Notes: a model not told the origin generated them from the letters alone. A stretch of DNA of 64,000 bases from an uncultured Opitutia bacterium (GCA_903825285.1 CAIJZY010000060.1:1-64000), one strand, 5' to 3'; shown: positions 50,546 to 60,240, counted from the stretch's first letter. Made by a program: numbers and translations.

Positions 50546-52531
50546 ATGAACGTTATGTCGTCTCCTCGCCGCCTGCGCCCCCTCGCGCGCATGGCCCTCG
50601 CCCTTGGACTGGGCGCCCTGCTGCTGGCCCCCGCCGGTCGTGCCTTTGAATTCTACAACGGCGACCTGAAGGGCAGCTTCGACAGTACCTTCTCCTTCGG
50701 CGAGCTGTATCGCCTGGAGAACCCCAGCCCCGGTTTCTACGGCACGACCAACTCCTTCGCCGGGGTCGTGGGCCAGCAGAACTCGGTCAACAGCGACGAC
50801 GGCAACCTCAACTACGGCAAGGGCTGGGTCTCCCAGCTGTTCAAGGGCTCGCATGACCTCGAGCTCAAGTACCACGACTACTCGTTCCTCGCCCGCGGCT
50901 ACTACTTCGGCGATCTCAAGTCCGACCACACCATGCGGACGCAGCTGAGCTCCCAGGCCCGCGAGCGCGTCGTGCACGGGTCGGAGCTGCTCGACCTCTA
51001 TGTCGACGCCAAGTTCGACCTGACCCCCGATTTCCCGGTCGACCTGCGCATCGGCCGCCAGGTGCTGAGCCTCGGCGAGAGCACGTTCATCCCGAACGGC
51101 CTCAACGTCGTCAACCCGGTCGACCTCTCCAAGCTCCGCACCCCCGGCGCCGAGCTCAAGGAGGCCTTCCTCCCGGTGAACATGATCCGGCTCTCGGTGA
51201 ACCTCGCCAAGAACGTCACCTTCGAGCCCTTCTACCTCCTCGAGTTCCGCCACAACGAGCTCGAGCCCGCCGGCACGTTTTTCTCGACGAATGACTTCGC
51301 CACCCGCGGCGGCAGCAAGGTCATGCTGGGCTTCGGCACCCTGGCCGACACCGGCACGCTGGGCTCCATCCCGCGCTCCGTGGACCACATGGCGAGCAAC
51401 CACAACCAGTTCGGCGCCTCGCTGCGCATCCTGGCCCCGAGCCTGAACGACACCGAGTTCGGCCTGTATTTCGTCAAGTACAACAGCCGCTCCCCCGTCA
51501 TCAGCGCCACGACCCCGACCGATCCCATCAGCTCGGCCCTGGTCGTCTCCACCGCGACCAGCCTCGCCACCACCAACCTGGTGCCGGTCATGCTCGCCAA
51601 CGGCTACCCGGCCGCCGGCATCCCTTCCGCCCTCAACACCCTCATCGGCGCCGCGCTGACGGGCGTGCCGATCGGCAATCTGCCCGCCACCCTGCAGCCG
51701 TTCTATCCCGCCGCCCAGTCGATCGCCGCCGGCGCGAGCAAGATCGGCCTGCTCACCGCGGCCGCCACCGGCCGCTACTATGACGAGTACCCCGACGACA
51801 TCCGCATGTTCGGCGCCTCCTTCAACACCTCGATCGGCAGCACCGGCATCTCCTGGCAGGGCGAGTTCTCCGTGAAGAACAACGTCCCGCTCCAGATCGA
51901 CGACGTCGAGCTGCTCTTCGAGACGCTGTCCTCGCTCACGCCGACCTTTGGCGCCAACAATCAGGTCGGCAGCCTCCTGGGCCAGTTGAACACTGCCGTC
52001 CCGGGCTACCGCCGCCACCGCGTGGTCACCGCCCAGTCGACCATCACCAAGGTCTTCGGCCCGGTCCTCGGCTCGCAGCAGCTGACGCTCGTCGCCGAGG
52101 CCGGCGGCGTCTGGGTCAACCTCCCGAGCAAGGACTATCTCCGCTACGACGGCCCCGGCACGTTCACCGCCGGCAGCGCATCGGAAATGGTCAACACGGG
52201 CTTCGGGGCGATCCCGCCGACCCCGGCGAGCGCCTTCGCCGATAGCTTCTCCTGGGGCTACCAGGTCCTGGCCAAGCTTGATTACAACAACGTGTTCGCC
52301 GGCGTGAACCTCTCGCCGTCCGTCGCGTTCGCGCAGGACCTGCGCGGCACCACGCCGCTGCCGCTGGGCAACTTCATCGAGGGCCGCAAGAGCCTGACGC
52401 TCTCCGCCGAGTTCACCTTCCAGAATGCGTGGGCGTGGGAGGTCCGCTACGTGAACTACTCCGGCGCCGGCAACTACAACCTGCTCAGTGACCGCGACTA
52501 TGTCGCCACCACGCTGAAGTACTCCTTCTAA
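50546..52531 (+). CDS. DUF1302 family outer-membrane protein
   Basis: 661 residues. The signal peptide runs to about residue 33 (LLAPAGRAF). DUF1302 starts at FEFYNGDLKGSFDSTFSFG and continues with alternating, aromatic-bounded strands to a C-terminal Phe (YVATTLKYSF), the usual ending of outer-membrane beta barrels. DUF1302 and DUF1329 genes commonly occur as neighbours; the cargo is not established to my knowledge. It is first in a co-directional cluster with DUF1329, YCF48-like and RND genes. Confidence 0.87.
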   Translation: MNVMSSPRRLRPLARMALALGLGALLLAPAGRAFEFYNGDLKGSFDSTFSFGELYRLENPSPGFYGTTNSFAGVVGQQNSVNSDDGNLNYGKGWVSQLFKGSHDLELKYHDYSFLARGYYFGDLKSDHTMRTQLSSQARERVVHGSELLDLYVDAKFDLTPDFPVDLRIGRQVLSLGESTFIPNGLNVVNPVDLSKLRTPGAELKEAFLPVNMIRLSVNLAKNVTFEPFYLLEFRHNELEPAGTFFSTNDFATRGGSKVMLGFGTLADTGTLGSIPRSVDHMASNHNQFGASLRILAPSLNDTEFGLYFVKYNSRSPVISATTPTDPISSALVVSTATSLATTNLVPVMLANGYPAAGIPSALNTLIGAALTGVPIGNLPATLQPFYPAAQSIAAGASKIGLLTAAATGRYYDEYPDDIRMFGASFNTSIGSTGISWQGEFSVKNNVPLQIDDVELLFETLSSLTPTFGANNQVGSLLGQLNTAVPGYRRHRVVTAQSTITKVFGPVLGSQQLTLVAEAGGVWVNLPSKDYLRYDGPGTFTAGSASEMVNTGFGAIPPTPASAFADSFSWGYQVLAKLDYNNVFAGVNLSPSVAFAQDLRGTTPLPLGNFIEGRKSLTLSAEFTFQNAWAWEVRYVNYSGAGNYNLLSDRDYVATTLKYSF

Positions 52532-52552
52532 CCGCCCGGATCCACCCCCTCC

Positions 52553-53899
52553 ATGAAAAAGCTCATTCTTTCTACCCTGTTCATCTTCGCCGCGGCGGGA
52601 CTCTCCGCCGCCATCACCGCGGACCAGGCCGCCCGGCTCGGCGCCGACCTCACCCCGCTCGGCGGTGAAAAGGCCGGCAACGCCAGCGGCGTGATCCCGG
52701 CCTGGGACGGCGGCATCACCACCCCGCCCGCCGGCTACAAGGTCGGCGACCACCATCCGGACCCGTACGCCGGCGACCAGCCGCTCTACACCGTCACCGC
52801 GGCGAACCTCGCGCAGTACCAGGACCAGCTCACCGCCGGTCACATCGCGCTGCTCAAGGCCTATCCCGACTACAAGCTGGTCGTCTACGCCACGCACCGC
52901 AGCGCCTCCAATCCGCAGCGGATCTACGACGCGACGAAGCAGTACGCCACCACGGCCCGCCTCACCAACGGCGGCAACGGCATCACCGGCGCCGTCGTCG
53001 GCATCCCGTTCCCCATCCCGGCCAACGGCCTCGAGGTCGTCTGGAACTTCCTCACCCGCTACCGCGGCGTCGCCGCCACGCGCCACATCGGCCAGGCCGC
53101 GCCCCAGCGCAACGGCAGCTACACGCTGGTGGATTTCGAGGATGAGTTCCTGTTCAACTACTGCCGCGAGGGCATCACCGAGGCGGACATCGACAACACG
53201 CTGATCTACTTCAAGCAGGCCGTCGTCGCCCCCGCCCGCCTCGCGGGCACCATCCTCCTCGTCCACGAGACGATGGACCAGGTCACGGAGCCCCGCCGCG
53301 CCTGGGTCTACAACGCCGGCCGCCGCCGCGTCACCCGCGCCCCGAACGTCGCCTATGACAACCCCGGCACCGCCGCCGACGGCCAGCGCACGAGCGACCA
53401 GTTCGACATGTTCAACGGCGCGCCGGACCGCTACACGTGGACGCTCGTCGGCAAGAAGGAGATGATCGTCCCGTACAACTCCTACCGCCTGCACAGCGAT
53501 CACATCAAGAATGCCGACATTCTCCGTCCGCTGCACATCAACCAGGATCTCGCCCGCTATGAGCTGCACCGTGTCTGGGTCGTGGACGCCACGCTCAAGC
53601 CCGGCACCTCGCACCTCTACTCGCGGCGCACGTTCTACATCGACGAGGACAGCTGGCAGATCCTCGCCGCCGACCAGTACGACGGCCGCGGCGCCATCTG
53701 GCGCGTCTCCGAGGCGCACTGCATCAACTACTATGATGCCCACGTCTTCTGGAGCACGCTCGAGGTCCACACCGACCTGCAGAACGGCCGCTACCTGGTC
53801 ATCGGCCTCGATAACGAGGGCCAGACCTACAACTTCAACCTCAAGCGCGTCCCTTCCGACTACAGCCCCGAGTCGCTGCGCCGCGAGGGCACCCGCTGA
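52553..53899 (+). CDS. DUF1329 family exported protein
   Basis: 448 residues. The signal peptide is MKKLILSTLFIFAAAGLSAA. DUF1329 (about 20-440) is recognisable by LGADLTPLGGEKAGNASGVIPAWDGG, PANGLEVVWNFLTRYRG and KKEMIVPYNSYRLHS. The fold is thought to be LolA/LolB-like, which would suit a periplasmic lipid or lipoprotein carrier. It lies 21 bp after the DUF1302 gene and is followed by a terminator-like hairpin. Confidence 0.87.
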   Translation: MKKLILSTLFIFAAAGLSAAITADQAARLGADLTPLGGEKAGNASGVIPAWDGGITTPPAGYKVGDHHPDPYAGDQPLYTVTAANLAQYQDQLTAGHIALLKAYPDYKLVVYATHRSASNPQRIYDATKQYATTARLTNGGNGITGAVVGIPFPIPANGLEVVWNFLTRYRGVAATRHIGQAAPQRNGSYTLVDFEDEFLFNYCREGITEADIDNTLIYFKQAVVAPARLAGTILLVHETMDQVTEPRRAWVYNAGRRRVTRAPNVAYDNPGTAADGQRTSDQFDMFNGAPDRYTWTLVGKKEMIVPYNSYRLHSDHIKNADILRPLHINQDLARYELHRVWVVDATLKPGTSHLYSRRTFYIDEDSWQILAADQYDGRGAIWRVSEAHCINYYDAHVFWSTLEVHTDLQNGRYLVIGLDNEGQTYNFNLKRVPSDYSPESLRREGTR

Positions 53900-53945
53900 T
53901 GCCCCGCCGCGCCGCCCGCTGGTTGCAGCCATAGTAAGGCACAGG

Positions 53946-53973
53946 AAGGCGGGCCTGGGCCCGCCTTCTTTTT
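53946..53973 (+). terminator. terminator-like hairpin inside the DUF1302-RND cluster
   Basis: A 10-bp stem AAGGCGGGCC/GGCCCGCCTT with a 2-bp centre and TTCTTTTT tail. It ends 4 bp before the next ATG, so it overlaps the expected ribosome binding site. It could reduce transcription of the inner-membrane genes relative to the outer-membrane ones. Confidence 0.7.
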
Positions 53974-53977
53974 ATCC

Positions 53978-54895
53978 ATGAATCCCGCCCACCTCGCCCG
54001 CACGTGCCTGCTGGGGGCCGTGCTGGCCGGCGGGGTCATGGCCGGCGAGGTCCGGCCCAACATGCTGCTGCTCGACGGCGCGGTCGCCGGCCCGGCGATC
54101 GTCGCCGTCGGCGAGCGCGGCGCCATCCTGCGCTCCACCGATGGCGCGCACACCTGGGAAGCCGCCGAGTCGCCCACCACCGCCACGCTCACGGGGGTGA
54201 GCTTCGCCGCCGACGCCCGCCACGGCTGGGTGGTCGGCCATGACGCCCTCATCCTCGCCACGACCGACGGTGGCGTCACCTGGCGCAAGCAGTGGCAGGG
54301 GGACAACCTCCAGGATTCCTTCCTCGACGTGCTGGCCCTCGACGCCCGCCGCGTCATCGCCGTCGGCGCCTACGGGCTGTTCGTCACCACCGTCGACGGC
54401 GGTCGCACCTGGACGCGGCGCAAGCTCAGCGAGGACGACTTCCACTTCAACCGCCTCACCCGCGGCCCGACCGGCACGCTCTACCTTGCCGGCGAGCGCG
54501 GCACGCTTCTGCGTTCGCGCGACCAGGGCGGCCACTGGGACCGCATTGACGCGCCCTACGACGGCTCCTTCTACGGCATTCTCCCGCTCGGCGAGCGCAC
54601 GCTGCTGGCGCACGGGCTGCGCGGCCGCATTTACCGTTCCACGGACGACGGCGCCACCTGGACCCTCGTGCCGAACGAGAACCGCGTCCTGATCGCCACC
54701 GCGGCGCGGCTCGATGACCGCCGGATCGTGCTGGGCGGACAGTCGCGCTCGCTGTTCGTGAGCCGCGACGCCGGCGCGACGGTCTCTCCCTGGACCCCCG
54801 GCTTCACCGCCGCCGTCGCGGAGCTCATCGCGCTCCCCGACGGCTCGATCCTGGCGCTCGGCGAGGCCGGCGCCGCCGTCCTGTCTCCGCCCTGA
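53978..54895 (+). CDS. YCF48-like beta-propeller exported protein
   Basis: 305 residues with an N-terminal signal peptide (to about MAGEV, residue 23). At least five Asp-box type repeats occur: STDGAHTWEAA, TTDGGVTWRKQW, TVDGGRTWTRRK, SRDQGGHWDRI and STDDGATWTLV. This is the propeller pattern of the photosystem II assembly factor YCF48 and related proteins, here in a non-photosynthetic setting. Its position directly before the RND gene (7-bp gap) suggests a periplasmic accessory role. Confidence 0.85.
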   Translation: MNPAHLARTCLLGAVLAGGVMAGEVRPNMLLLDGAVAGPAIVAVGERGAILRSTDGAHTWEAAESPTTATLTGVSFAADARHGWVVGHDALILATTDGGVTWRKQWQGDNLQDSFLDVLALDARRVIAVGAYGLFVTTVDGGRTWTRRKLSEDDFHFNRLTRGPTGTLYLAGERGTLLRSRDQGGHWDRIDAPYDGSFYGILPLGERTLLAHGLRGRIYRSTDDGATWTLVPNENRVLIATAARLDDRRIVLGGQSRSLFVSRDAGATVSPWTPGFTAAVAELIALPDGSILALGEAGAAVLSPP

Positions 54896-54902
54896 TCCCG
54901 CC

Positions 54903-57212
54903 ATGCTCGCCAAGTTCGCCACCTGGATGTTCCGCCACCGCCTCCCCCTCGTGGGGCTGATCGCGGTCGTCACGGTCGTGATGGCGGTCTACGCGAGCCG
55001 GCTGCACGTCGACGCGAGCTTCAACAAGTCGCTGCCGCTCGGCCACCCGTACATCCAGACCTTCACCAAGTACCAGAGCGACTTCGGCGGCGCGAACCGC
55101 GTGCTGATCGCGCTCATGACGAAGGAGGGCGACATCTTCACGCCGGAATTCTTCGCCCAGCTGCGCCAGGTCACGGACGAGACCGTGTTCCTGCCCGCCG
55201 TGGACCGGTCGCAGGTCCAATCGCTCTTCACGCCCAACGTCCGCTACATCGAGGTGGTCGAGGACGGCTTCGCCGGCGGCAACGTCATCCCGGCCGACTT
55301 CAAGCCCACGCCGGCGGACTTCGCCCGGGTCCGGGAGAACATCATCAAGTCCGGCAAACTCGGCCAGCTGGTCGCCACCGACTTCAGCGGCGCCATCGTC
55401 AGCGCGCAGCTGCTGGAGGTCGACCCGCGCAGCGGGGCCAAGGTGGACTACATGAAGGTCGCCGCCGGGCTCGAGGCCATCCGCACGCGGGTCGAGCGCG
55501 AGAGCCATGGCGCCATCACGGTCCACATCATCGGCTTTGCCAAGGTCATCGGCGACATCAGCGACGGCGCCCGCGGCGTGCTCACGCTCTTCGGCATCTC
55601 GATCATCATCACCGCGCTCCTGGTCTGGAACTACGCCGGCCGCTGGAAGCTCGCGGCCGCCCCGATCATCTGCTCGCTCATCGCGGTCGTCTGGCAGCTC
55701 GGCGCCCTGACCGCGCTCGGCTACGGCATCGACCCGTTCTCGATCCTGGTCCCGTTCCTCGTGTTCGCCATCGGCGTCAGCCACGGGGTCCAGAAGATCA
55801 GCATGTTCCGGAACGAGATGTTCAAGGGCCACGACGGTCCCACCGCCGCCCGCTCGGCCTTCATGCAGCTGATCGTGCCGGGCGTGGTGGCGCTCATGAC
55901 CGACACCGTGGGCTTCATCACGATCCTCGTGATCAAGATCCCCACCATCCAGGAGCTGGCCATCATCGCCAGCCTGGGCGTCAGCGTGATCGTCATCACC
56001 AACTTCTTCCTCCTGCCGATCATCCTCTCGTACCTGCACCTGCCCGCCACCTACGGCGCCTGGGTGGCCGGCCGCCGCGCCAAGACCGACCGGGTCTGGG
56101 CCCGGCTCGCCCGCGAGATGAAGCCCGGTCCGTCGCTGCTCATCATGCTCGGCTGCTTTGCGCTCGGTGCCTGGGGCTTCTGGAAGGCCGAGCAGGTCCG
56201 CATCGGCGACACCCAGGCCGGCGTGCCGGAGCTCCGGCAGAATTCCCGCTACAACCGGGACACGCGCATCATCACCTCCAAGTTCAGCATCGGCGTGGAC
56301 ATCCTCTCGGTGATCGTGGAGACCGCGCCCAACGGCTGCGTGGACTACGACGTCGTCACGCTGATGGACCAGTTCGAGGGCGTCGTGCGCAACGTGCCGG
56401 GCGTGCAGTCGGTGATCTCGCTGCCTGCCATGGCCAAGCTGGTGAACTCCGGCTACAGCGAGGGCTCGCTCAAGTGGCGCATCCTTCCGCGCAACCCGCA
56501 GGCGCTCGCCCAGGCGGTCTCGCCGATCGAGACCGCCACCGGCCTCCTCAACGCCGACGCGAGCGTGATGCCCGTCATGATCTTCCTGGCCGACCACAAG
56601 GCCGAGACGCTCCACGCGGTCACCACCGCGGTGAAGGCGTTCGCCGCCGCGCATCCCGGCGCCAAGGCCCGGTTCCTCCTCGCCAGCGGCAACGCCGGCG
56701 TCATGGCCGCCACCAACGAGGTGGTGCAGGCTGCGCAGACCCCCATCGTGCTCTGGGTGTTCGGCGCCGTCATCGCCCTCTGCCTGCTCACCTTCCGCAG
56801 CGTCCGCGCCACGCTTTGCATCGTTGTCCCGCTCGCCATCACGAGCTGGCTGGCCTACGCGCTCATGGTCTACCTCGGCATCGGCCTGAAGACCTCCACC
56901 CTGCCGGTCGTCGCCCTCGGCGTCGGCATCGGCGTGGATTACGGCATCTACCTCTTCGCCCAGCTGCACGCGCCGCTGCGGGCCGGGGGCGAGTTCACCG
57001 AGACGATGTTCGCGGCGCTGAAGGACACGGGCGCGGCCATCGTGTTCACGGGCTTGACGCTCGCCATCGGCGTGAGCACGTGGATCTTCTCCGACCTGAA
57101 ATTCCAGGCGGACATGGGCCTGCTGCTGACGTTCATGTTCCTGGTGAACATGCTCGGCGCCATCATCCTGCTGCCGGCGATGGCGCGCTGGTTCTTCCGG
57201 CGCCGGAACTGA
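54903..57212 (+). CDS. RND/MMPL-family transporter
   Basis: 769 residues. There is one membrane segment at 17-35, a large periplasmic loop (about 40-215), a block of membrane segments (about 220-400), a second loop (about 415-600) and a final block (about 605-760). GVGIGVDYGIYLFAQL and FAIGVSHGVQKISMF are the conserved segments of the superfamily. It is about 770 residues with two loops, as in MMPL/HpnN-type lipid exporters rather than drug pumps with adaptor proteins. With DUF1302 and DUF1329 neighbours it may move a hydrophobic compound across the envelope. Confidence 0.87.
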   Translation: MLAKFATWMFRHRLPLVGLIAVVTVVMAVYASRLHVDASFNKSLPLGHPYIQTFTKYQSDFGGANRVLIALMTKEGDIFTPEFFAQLRQVTDETVFLPAVDRSQVQSLFTPNVRYIEVVEDGFAGGNVIPADFKPTPADFARVRENIIKSGKLGQLVATDFSGAIVSAQLLEVDPRSGAKVDYMKVAAGLEAIRTRVERESHGAITVHIIGFAKVIGDISDGARGVLTLFGISIIITALLVWNYAGRWKLAAAPIICSLIAVVWQLGALTALGYGIDPFSILVPFLVFAIGVSHGVQKISMFRNEMFKGHDGPTAARSAFMQLIVPGVVALMTDTVGFITILVIKIPTIQELAIIASLGVSVIVITNFFLLPIILSYLHLPATYGAWVAGRRAKTDRVWARLAREMKPGPSLLIMLGCFALGAWGFWKAEQVRIGDTQAGVPELRQNSRYNRDTRIITSKFSIGVDILSVIVETAPNGCVDYDVVTLMDQFEGVVRNVPGVQSVISLPAMAKLVNSGYSEGSLKWRILPRNPQALAQAVSPIETATGLLNADASVMPVMIFLADHKAETLHAVTTAVKAFAAAHPGAKARFLLASGNAGVMAATNEVVQAAQTPIVLWVFGAVIALCLLTFRSVRATLCIVVPLAITSWLAYALMVYLGIGLKTSTLPVVALGVGIGVDYGIYLFAQLHAPLRAGGEFTETMFAALKDTGAAIVFTGLTLAIGVSTWIFSDLKFQADMGLLLTFMFLVNMLGAIILLPAMARWFFRRRN

Positions 57213-57264
57213 CTTTCGCTCGGTTTTACTTGGCCTGCGTCCGGGCTTGGGCGAAGGTCGCCCC

Positions 57265-58413
57265 ATGTCCGAGAACCCGCCAGGCCCGTTTTTCTCCGCC
57301 GCGCAGCGGCGCGCGCTGGGCGGCGCCCTGGTCCTCCTCGCGAGCACTGCCGCCCTGGCCACCGTCCTCGGCGCGTTCTGGCTCCTGGGCCAGCTCATCA
57401 GCTATTTCGCCGGCGTGCTCTGGCCGCTGGCCGTCGCGGCCGTGCTCGCCCTGATCCTGCGCCCGGTGGTTGCCGTGCTCGAGTCTCGGCTGCACCTCCA
57501 CCGCACGTCCGCCGTGATCCTGCTCTACGGCGTGTTCGTCCTTGCCGCGACGGGCGCACTCGTCCTCGTGGTGCCGCCCATCGCCGACCAGGTCCTCGAT
57601 TTCATCAGCTACGCTCCGACGCTCTGGGACAACGGCCGCGGCTATGTCGAGCAGCACTACCCACAGTGGGTCGAACTGCTCCGCCGCCAGCTGGCCCATC
57701 CGCTCGTGCGCCAGGCCGTGGACCAGGTCGGGGGCGAGCTCCGGACCATGGCCACGCACGCGCTGCCCTCGATCCGCGCCGCCGGCGGCGGACTGCTGGG
57801 GCTGCTCGCCTTCGGCGCGCACCTCGCCATCGTGCCGGTCTACCTGTTCTTCTTCCTCCTCGCCCGCGGCAGCTCCGTCGAGCAGGTCCGGCCGCACCTG
57901 CCGTTCCTTAGGCCGGGCGTGCGCGACGACGTGCTCTTCCTCCTCCGGGAATTCATCGGGATCGTCGAGTCCTTCTTCCGCGGCCAGCTGCTCATCGGGC
58001 TGATCATGGGCGTGCTGCTTGCCCTGGGCTTCACGCTGGTCGGACTCAAGTTCGGCCTGGTTCTCGGGCTCGTGGTTGGCGTGCTCAATGTCGTGCCCTA
58101 CCTGGGCACGATCCTCGGCCTCGCCACGACGCTGCCGCTGGCGCTGCTCCAGCCCGACGGCGGCTGGCGACTGGTCGCTCTGGTCCTGCTCGTGAAGGTC
58201 GTGGTGCAGGCAATCGAAGGCTGGCTGCTCACGCCGCGCATCATGGGGCACCAGACCGGGCTGCATCCCGTGACGATCATCGTGGCCGTCTTTTTCTGGG
58301 GCACCGCCTTCCAAGGCGTCCTCGGCATGCTGCTCGCCATTCCGCTCACCGCCTTCTTTGTGACCGCCTGGCGGCTGCTGAAGCACAAGTACCTGGAGGG
58401 CGCGGAAGGTTGA
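57265..58413 (+). CDS. AI-2E/PerM family permease
   Basis: 382 residues with about seven or eight membrane segments. It opens with paired segments (about 24-70), then a membrane-bounded loop, and ends with the family block LVVGVLNVVPYLGTILGLATTLPLAL and VVVQAIEGWLLTPRIMG. The family is named for autoinducer-2 export but includes Na+/H+ antiporters and others, so the substrate is open. The ATG at 57265 is used instead of TTG 57247. Confidence 0.87.
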   Translation: MSENPPGPFFSAAQRRALGGALVLLASTAALATVLGAFWLLGQLISYFAGVLWPLAVAAVLALILRPVVAVLESRLHLHRTSAVILLYGVFVLAATGALVLVVPPIADQVLDFISYAPTLWDNGRGYVEQHYPQWVELLRRQLAHPLVRQAVDQVGGELRTMATHALPSIRAAGGGLLGLLAFGAHLAIVPVYLFFFLLARGSSVEQVRPHLPFLRPGVRDDVLFLLREFIGIVESFFRGQLLIGLIMGVLLALGFTLVGLKFGLVLGLVVGVLNVVPYLGTILGLATTLPLALLQPDGGWRLVALVLLVKVVVQAIEGWLLTPRIMGHQTGLHPVTIIVAVFFWGTAFQGVLGMLLAIPLTAFFVTAWRLLKHKYLEGAEG

Positions 58414-58468
58414 GGGCCCCGGCCGCGCGCCGAACCGCCTCTCCACCTTCCACGTTCGACCTTCAGCG

Positions 58469-59452
58469 ATGCCCTGGGACATTCATCACCGCAAGGGCCT
58501 CTGGCTGCCCCAGGTTGGCTGGTGGCTCGACGCGCAGGCGCGGGCCGAGCGCTCGTTCGTGTCCCACGCCCACAGCGACCACATCGCGCGTCACCGCGAG
58601 GTGCTCTGCACGGCCGCGACCGCCCGCCTGCTGCATGCGCGCCTGCCGGGCCGGCGCGCCGAGACGGTCCTGCCCTTCGGCCGCACGCACGCGCTCGAGT
58701 TCGGTGTCACGGCCACGCTGCAGCCCGCCGGCCACATCCTGGGCTCCAGCCAGATCCTGCTGGAGCACGAGGACCACGGCTCGCTGCTCTATACCGGCGA
58801 CTTCAAGCTCCGCCCGGGCCTCGCCGCCGAGCCGTGCGCCACGCCCGCGGCGGACACGCTGATCATGGAAACGACCTTCGGCCTGCCGCGCTATGTCTTC
58901 CCGCCGGAGGCCGAGACCATCGCGCGCCTGATCGCGTTCTGCCAGCAGGCCGTTGCCGACGGTGCCACGCCGGTGCTCCTCTGCTACAGCCTCGGGAAAA
59001 GCCAGGAGGTCCTCCGCGCCCTCGCGCCCGCGGGCCTGCCCGTGATGCTGCATGCCGAGACACTGCGGCTCACGCGCATCTGCGAGCAGTTTGGCCTGGT
59101 CTTCCCGCCCTACCGAGAGTTCGACGCCGACACGGCCGCCGGCCACGTCGTGATCTGCCCGCCGTTCTCCACCGGTTTGCTCGCCCGCATCGCCTCGGCC
59201 CGCACGGCGGCGGTCACGGGCTGGGCGCTCGATGCCGGCGCCACCTACCGGCTGCGGACCGACGCCGCGTTCCCCCTCTCCGACCACGCCGGCTACGACG
59301 ACCTCCTGACCTTCGTGGAGCGCGTCCGGCCCCGCCGGATCCTCACTCTGCACGGTTTTGCCAAGGAATTTGCGCAAACATTGCGGGAACTTGGATGGGA
59401 CGCTCTTGCCATAGGGCAAGGCAACCAACTTGAGTTTAAACTGTCCGGTTGA
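58469..59452 (+). CDS. ligase-associated MBL-fold DNA exonuclease-like protein
   Basis: 327 residues. MBL motifs are SHAHSDHIARH (HxHxDH), QPAGHILGSSQILLE and LYTGDFKLRPG, followed by ETTFGLPRYVFPP and a C-terminal FPLSDHAGYDDLL and LTLHGFAKEFA. It resembles the SNM1/Artemis-like exonucleases that usually sit beside an ATP-dependent DNA ligase. No ligase is adjacent here; a partner could lie elsewhere. Confidence 0.82.
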   Translation: MPWDIHHRKGLWLPQVGWWLDAQARAERSFVSHAHSDHIARHREVLCTAATARLLHARLPGRRAETVLPFGRTHALEFGVTATLQPAGHILGSSQILLEHEDHGSLLYTGDFKLRPGLAAEPCATPAADTLIMETTFGLPRYVFPPEAETIARLIAFCQQAVADGATPVLLCYSLGKSQEVLRALAPAGLPVMLHAETLRLTRICEQFGLVFPPYREFDADTAAGHVVICPPFSTGLLARIASARTAAVTGWALDAGATYRLRTDAAFPLSDHAGYDDLLTFVERVRPRRILTLHGFAKEFAQTLRELGWDALAIGQGNQLEFKLSG

Positions 59453-59463
59453 GTTCCAACTTC

Positions 59464-60240
59464 ATGCGTCGACTTTTCATCCTCCCACTCCTCCTGGCCT
59501 CACCCGCCCTGGCCAGCACGCCGCTGGCCCTTCATCCGGGGGAGGAACTCATCTACCGCGTCGCCTGGGGGGTGTTTGGCCATGCCGGCGAGATTCACAT
59601 CACGGCCCGGTCCGAGACCAACGACGGGCAGCCGTGCACGCTGGTGGTGACCACGACGTCCACCCGCGGCGTGCTGCGCGGGCTCTACCAGTTCGATGCC
59701 CGGGCGGAGTCGGTGTTCAGCGACTCCACCAACCGCATGCTCGTCCACACCGAGCGCAGCGCCTCGGGCAAGAAGCCCACCGACACGCTGATGACCTTCG
59801 ACTACAAGGCCCGCACGGCCGAGTACCGCGACTTCATCCGGCCGGAGCGCAACCAGACCGTGCAGGTCCCGGGCGGCGATCCCATGGACCTGATCACCTG
59901 CCTCGTGCAGACGCGGGTCTGGAACCTGAAGCCCGGCGACCAGCGCGATGTCGTGGTGATGTTCGAGGAGGAGCCCTACGAGCTGACGTTTCATGCGCTG
60001 GGCTACGAGACGGTGGAAACCCCGATCGGCACGTTCAACGCGCTGGTGCTCGAGCCCCGGATGGAGCGCACCGCCGCCAAAGGCATGTTCAAGCGCGGCT
60101 CTAACGTGCGCGTCTGGATTTCCCAGGACGAGCAGCACCTGCCCGTGAAATTCGAGGTCGAGTTCAAGTTCGGCGTCGGCGTCTCCACGCTCACCAGCTA
60201 CACGGCGCCACCGGTCGCCCATGCGGATTCTCGTCCTTAG
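59464..60240 (+). CDS. DUF3108 exported protein
   Basis: 258 residues from the ATG at 59464. The signal peptide is MRRLFILPLLLASPALA. The DUF3108 domain covers most of the rest (LHPGEELIYRVAWGVFGHAGEI ... LPVKFEVEFKFGVGVSTLTSY). The function is unknown. The last 20 bp overlap the start of the glycosyltransferase gene, so the two are translationally linked and perhaps act on the same envelope component. Confidence 0.82.
   Translation: MRRLFILPLLLASPALASTPLALHPGEELIYRVAWGVFGHAGEIHITARSETNDGQPCTLVVTTTSTRGVLRGLYQFDARAESVFSDSTNRMLVHTERSASGKKPTDTLMTFDYKARTAEYRDFIRPERNQTVQVPGGDPMDLITCLVQTRVWNLKPGDQRDVVVMFEEEPYELTFHALGYETVETPIGTFNALVLEPRMERTAAKGMFKRGSNVRVWISQDEQHLPVKFEVEFKFGVGVSTLTSYTAPPVAHADSRP

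Noticed and set aside
50387-53932. 1181-residue minus-strand ORF, the longest in the track
   Set aside because: It is the antisense shadow of DUF1302 and DUF1329, with low-complexity Gly/Val/Glu/Arg composition and no motif.
54825-57398. 857-residue minus-strand ORF
   Set aside because: It is antisense to the RND transporter gene and rich in Asp, His and Glu without motifs.
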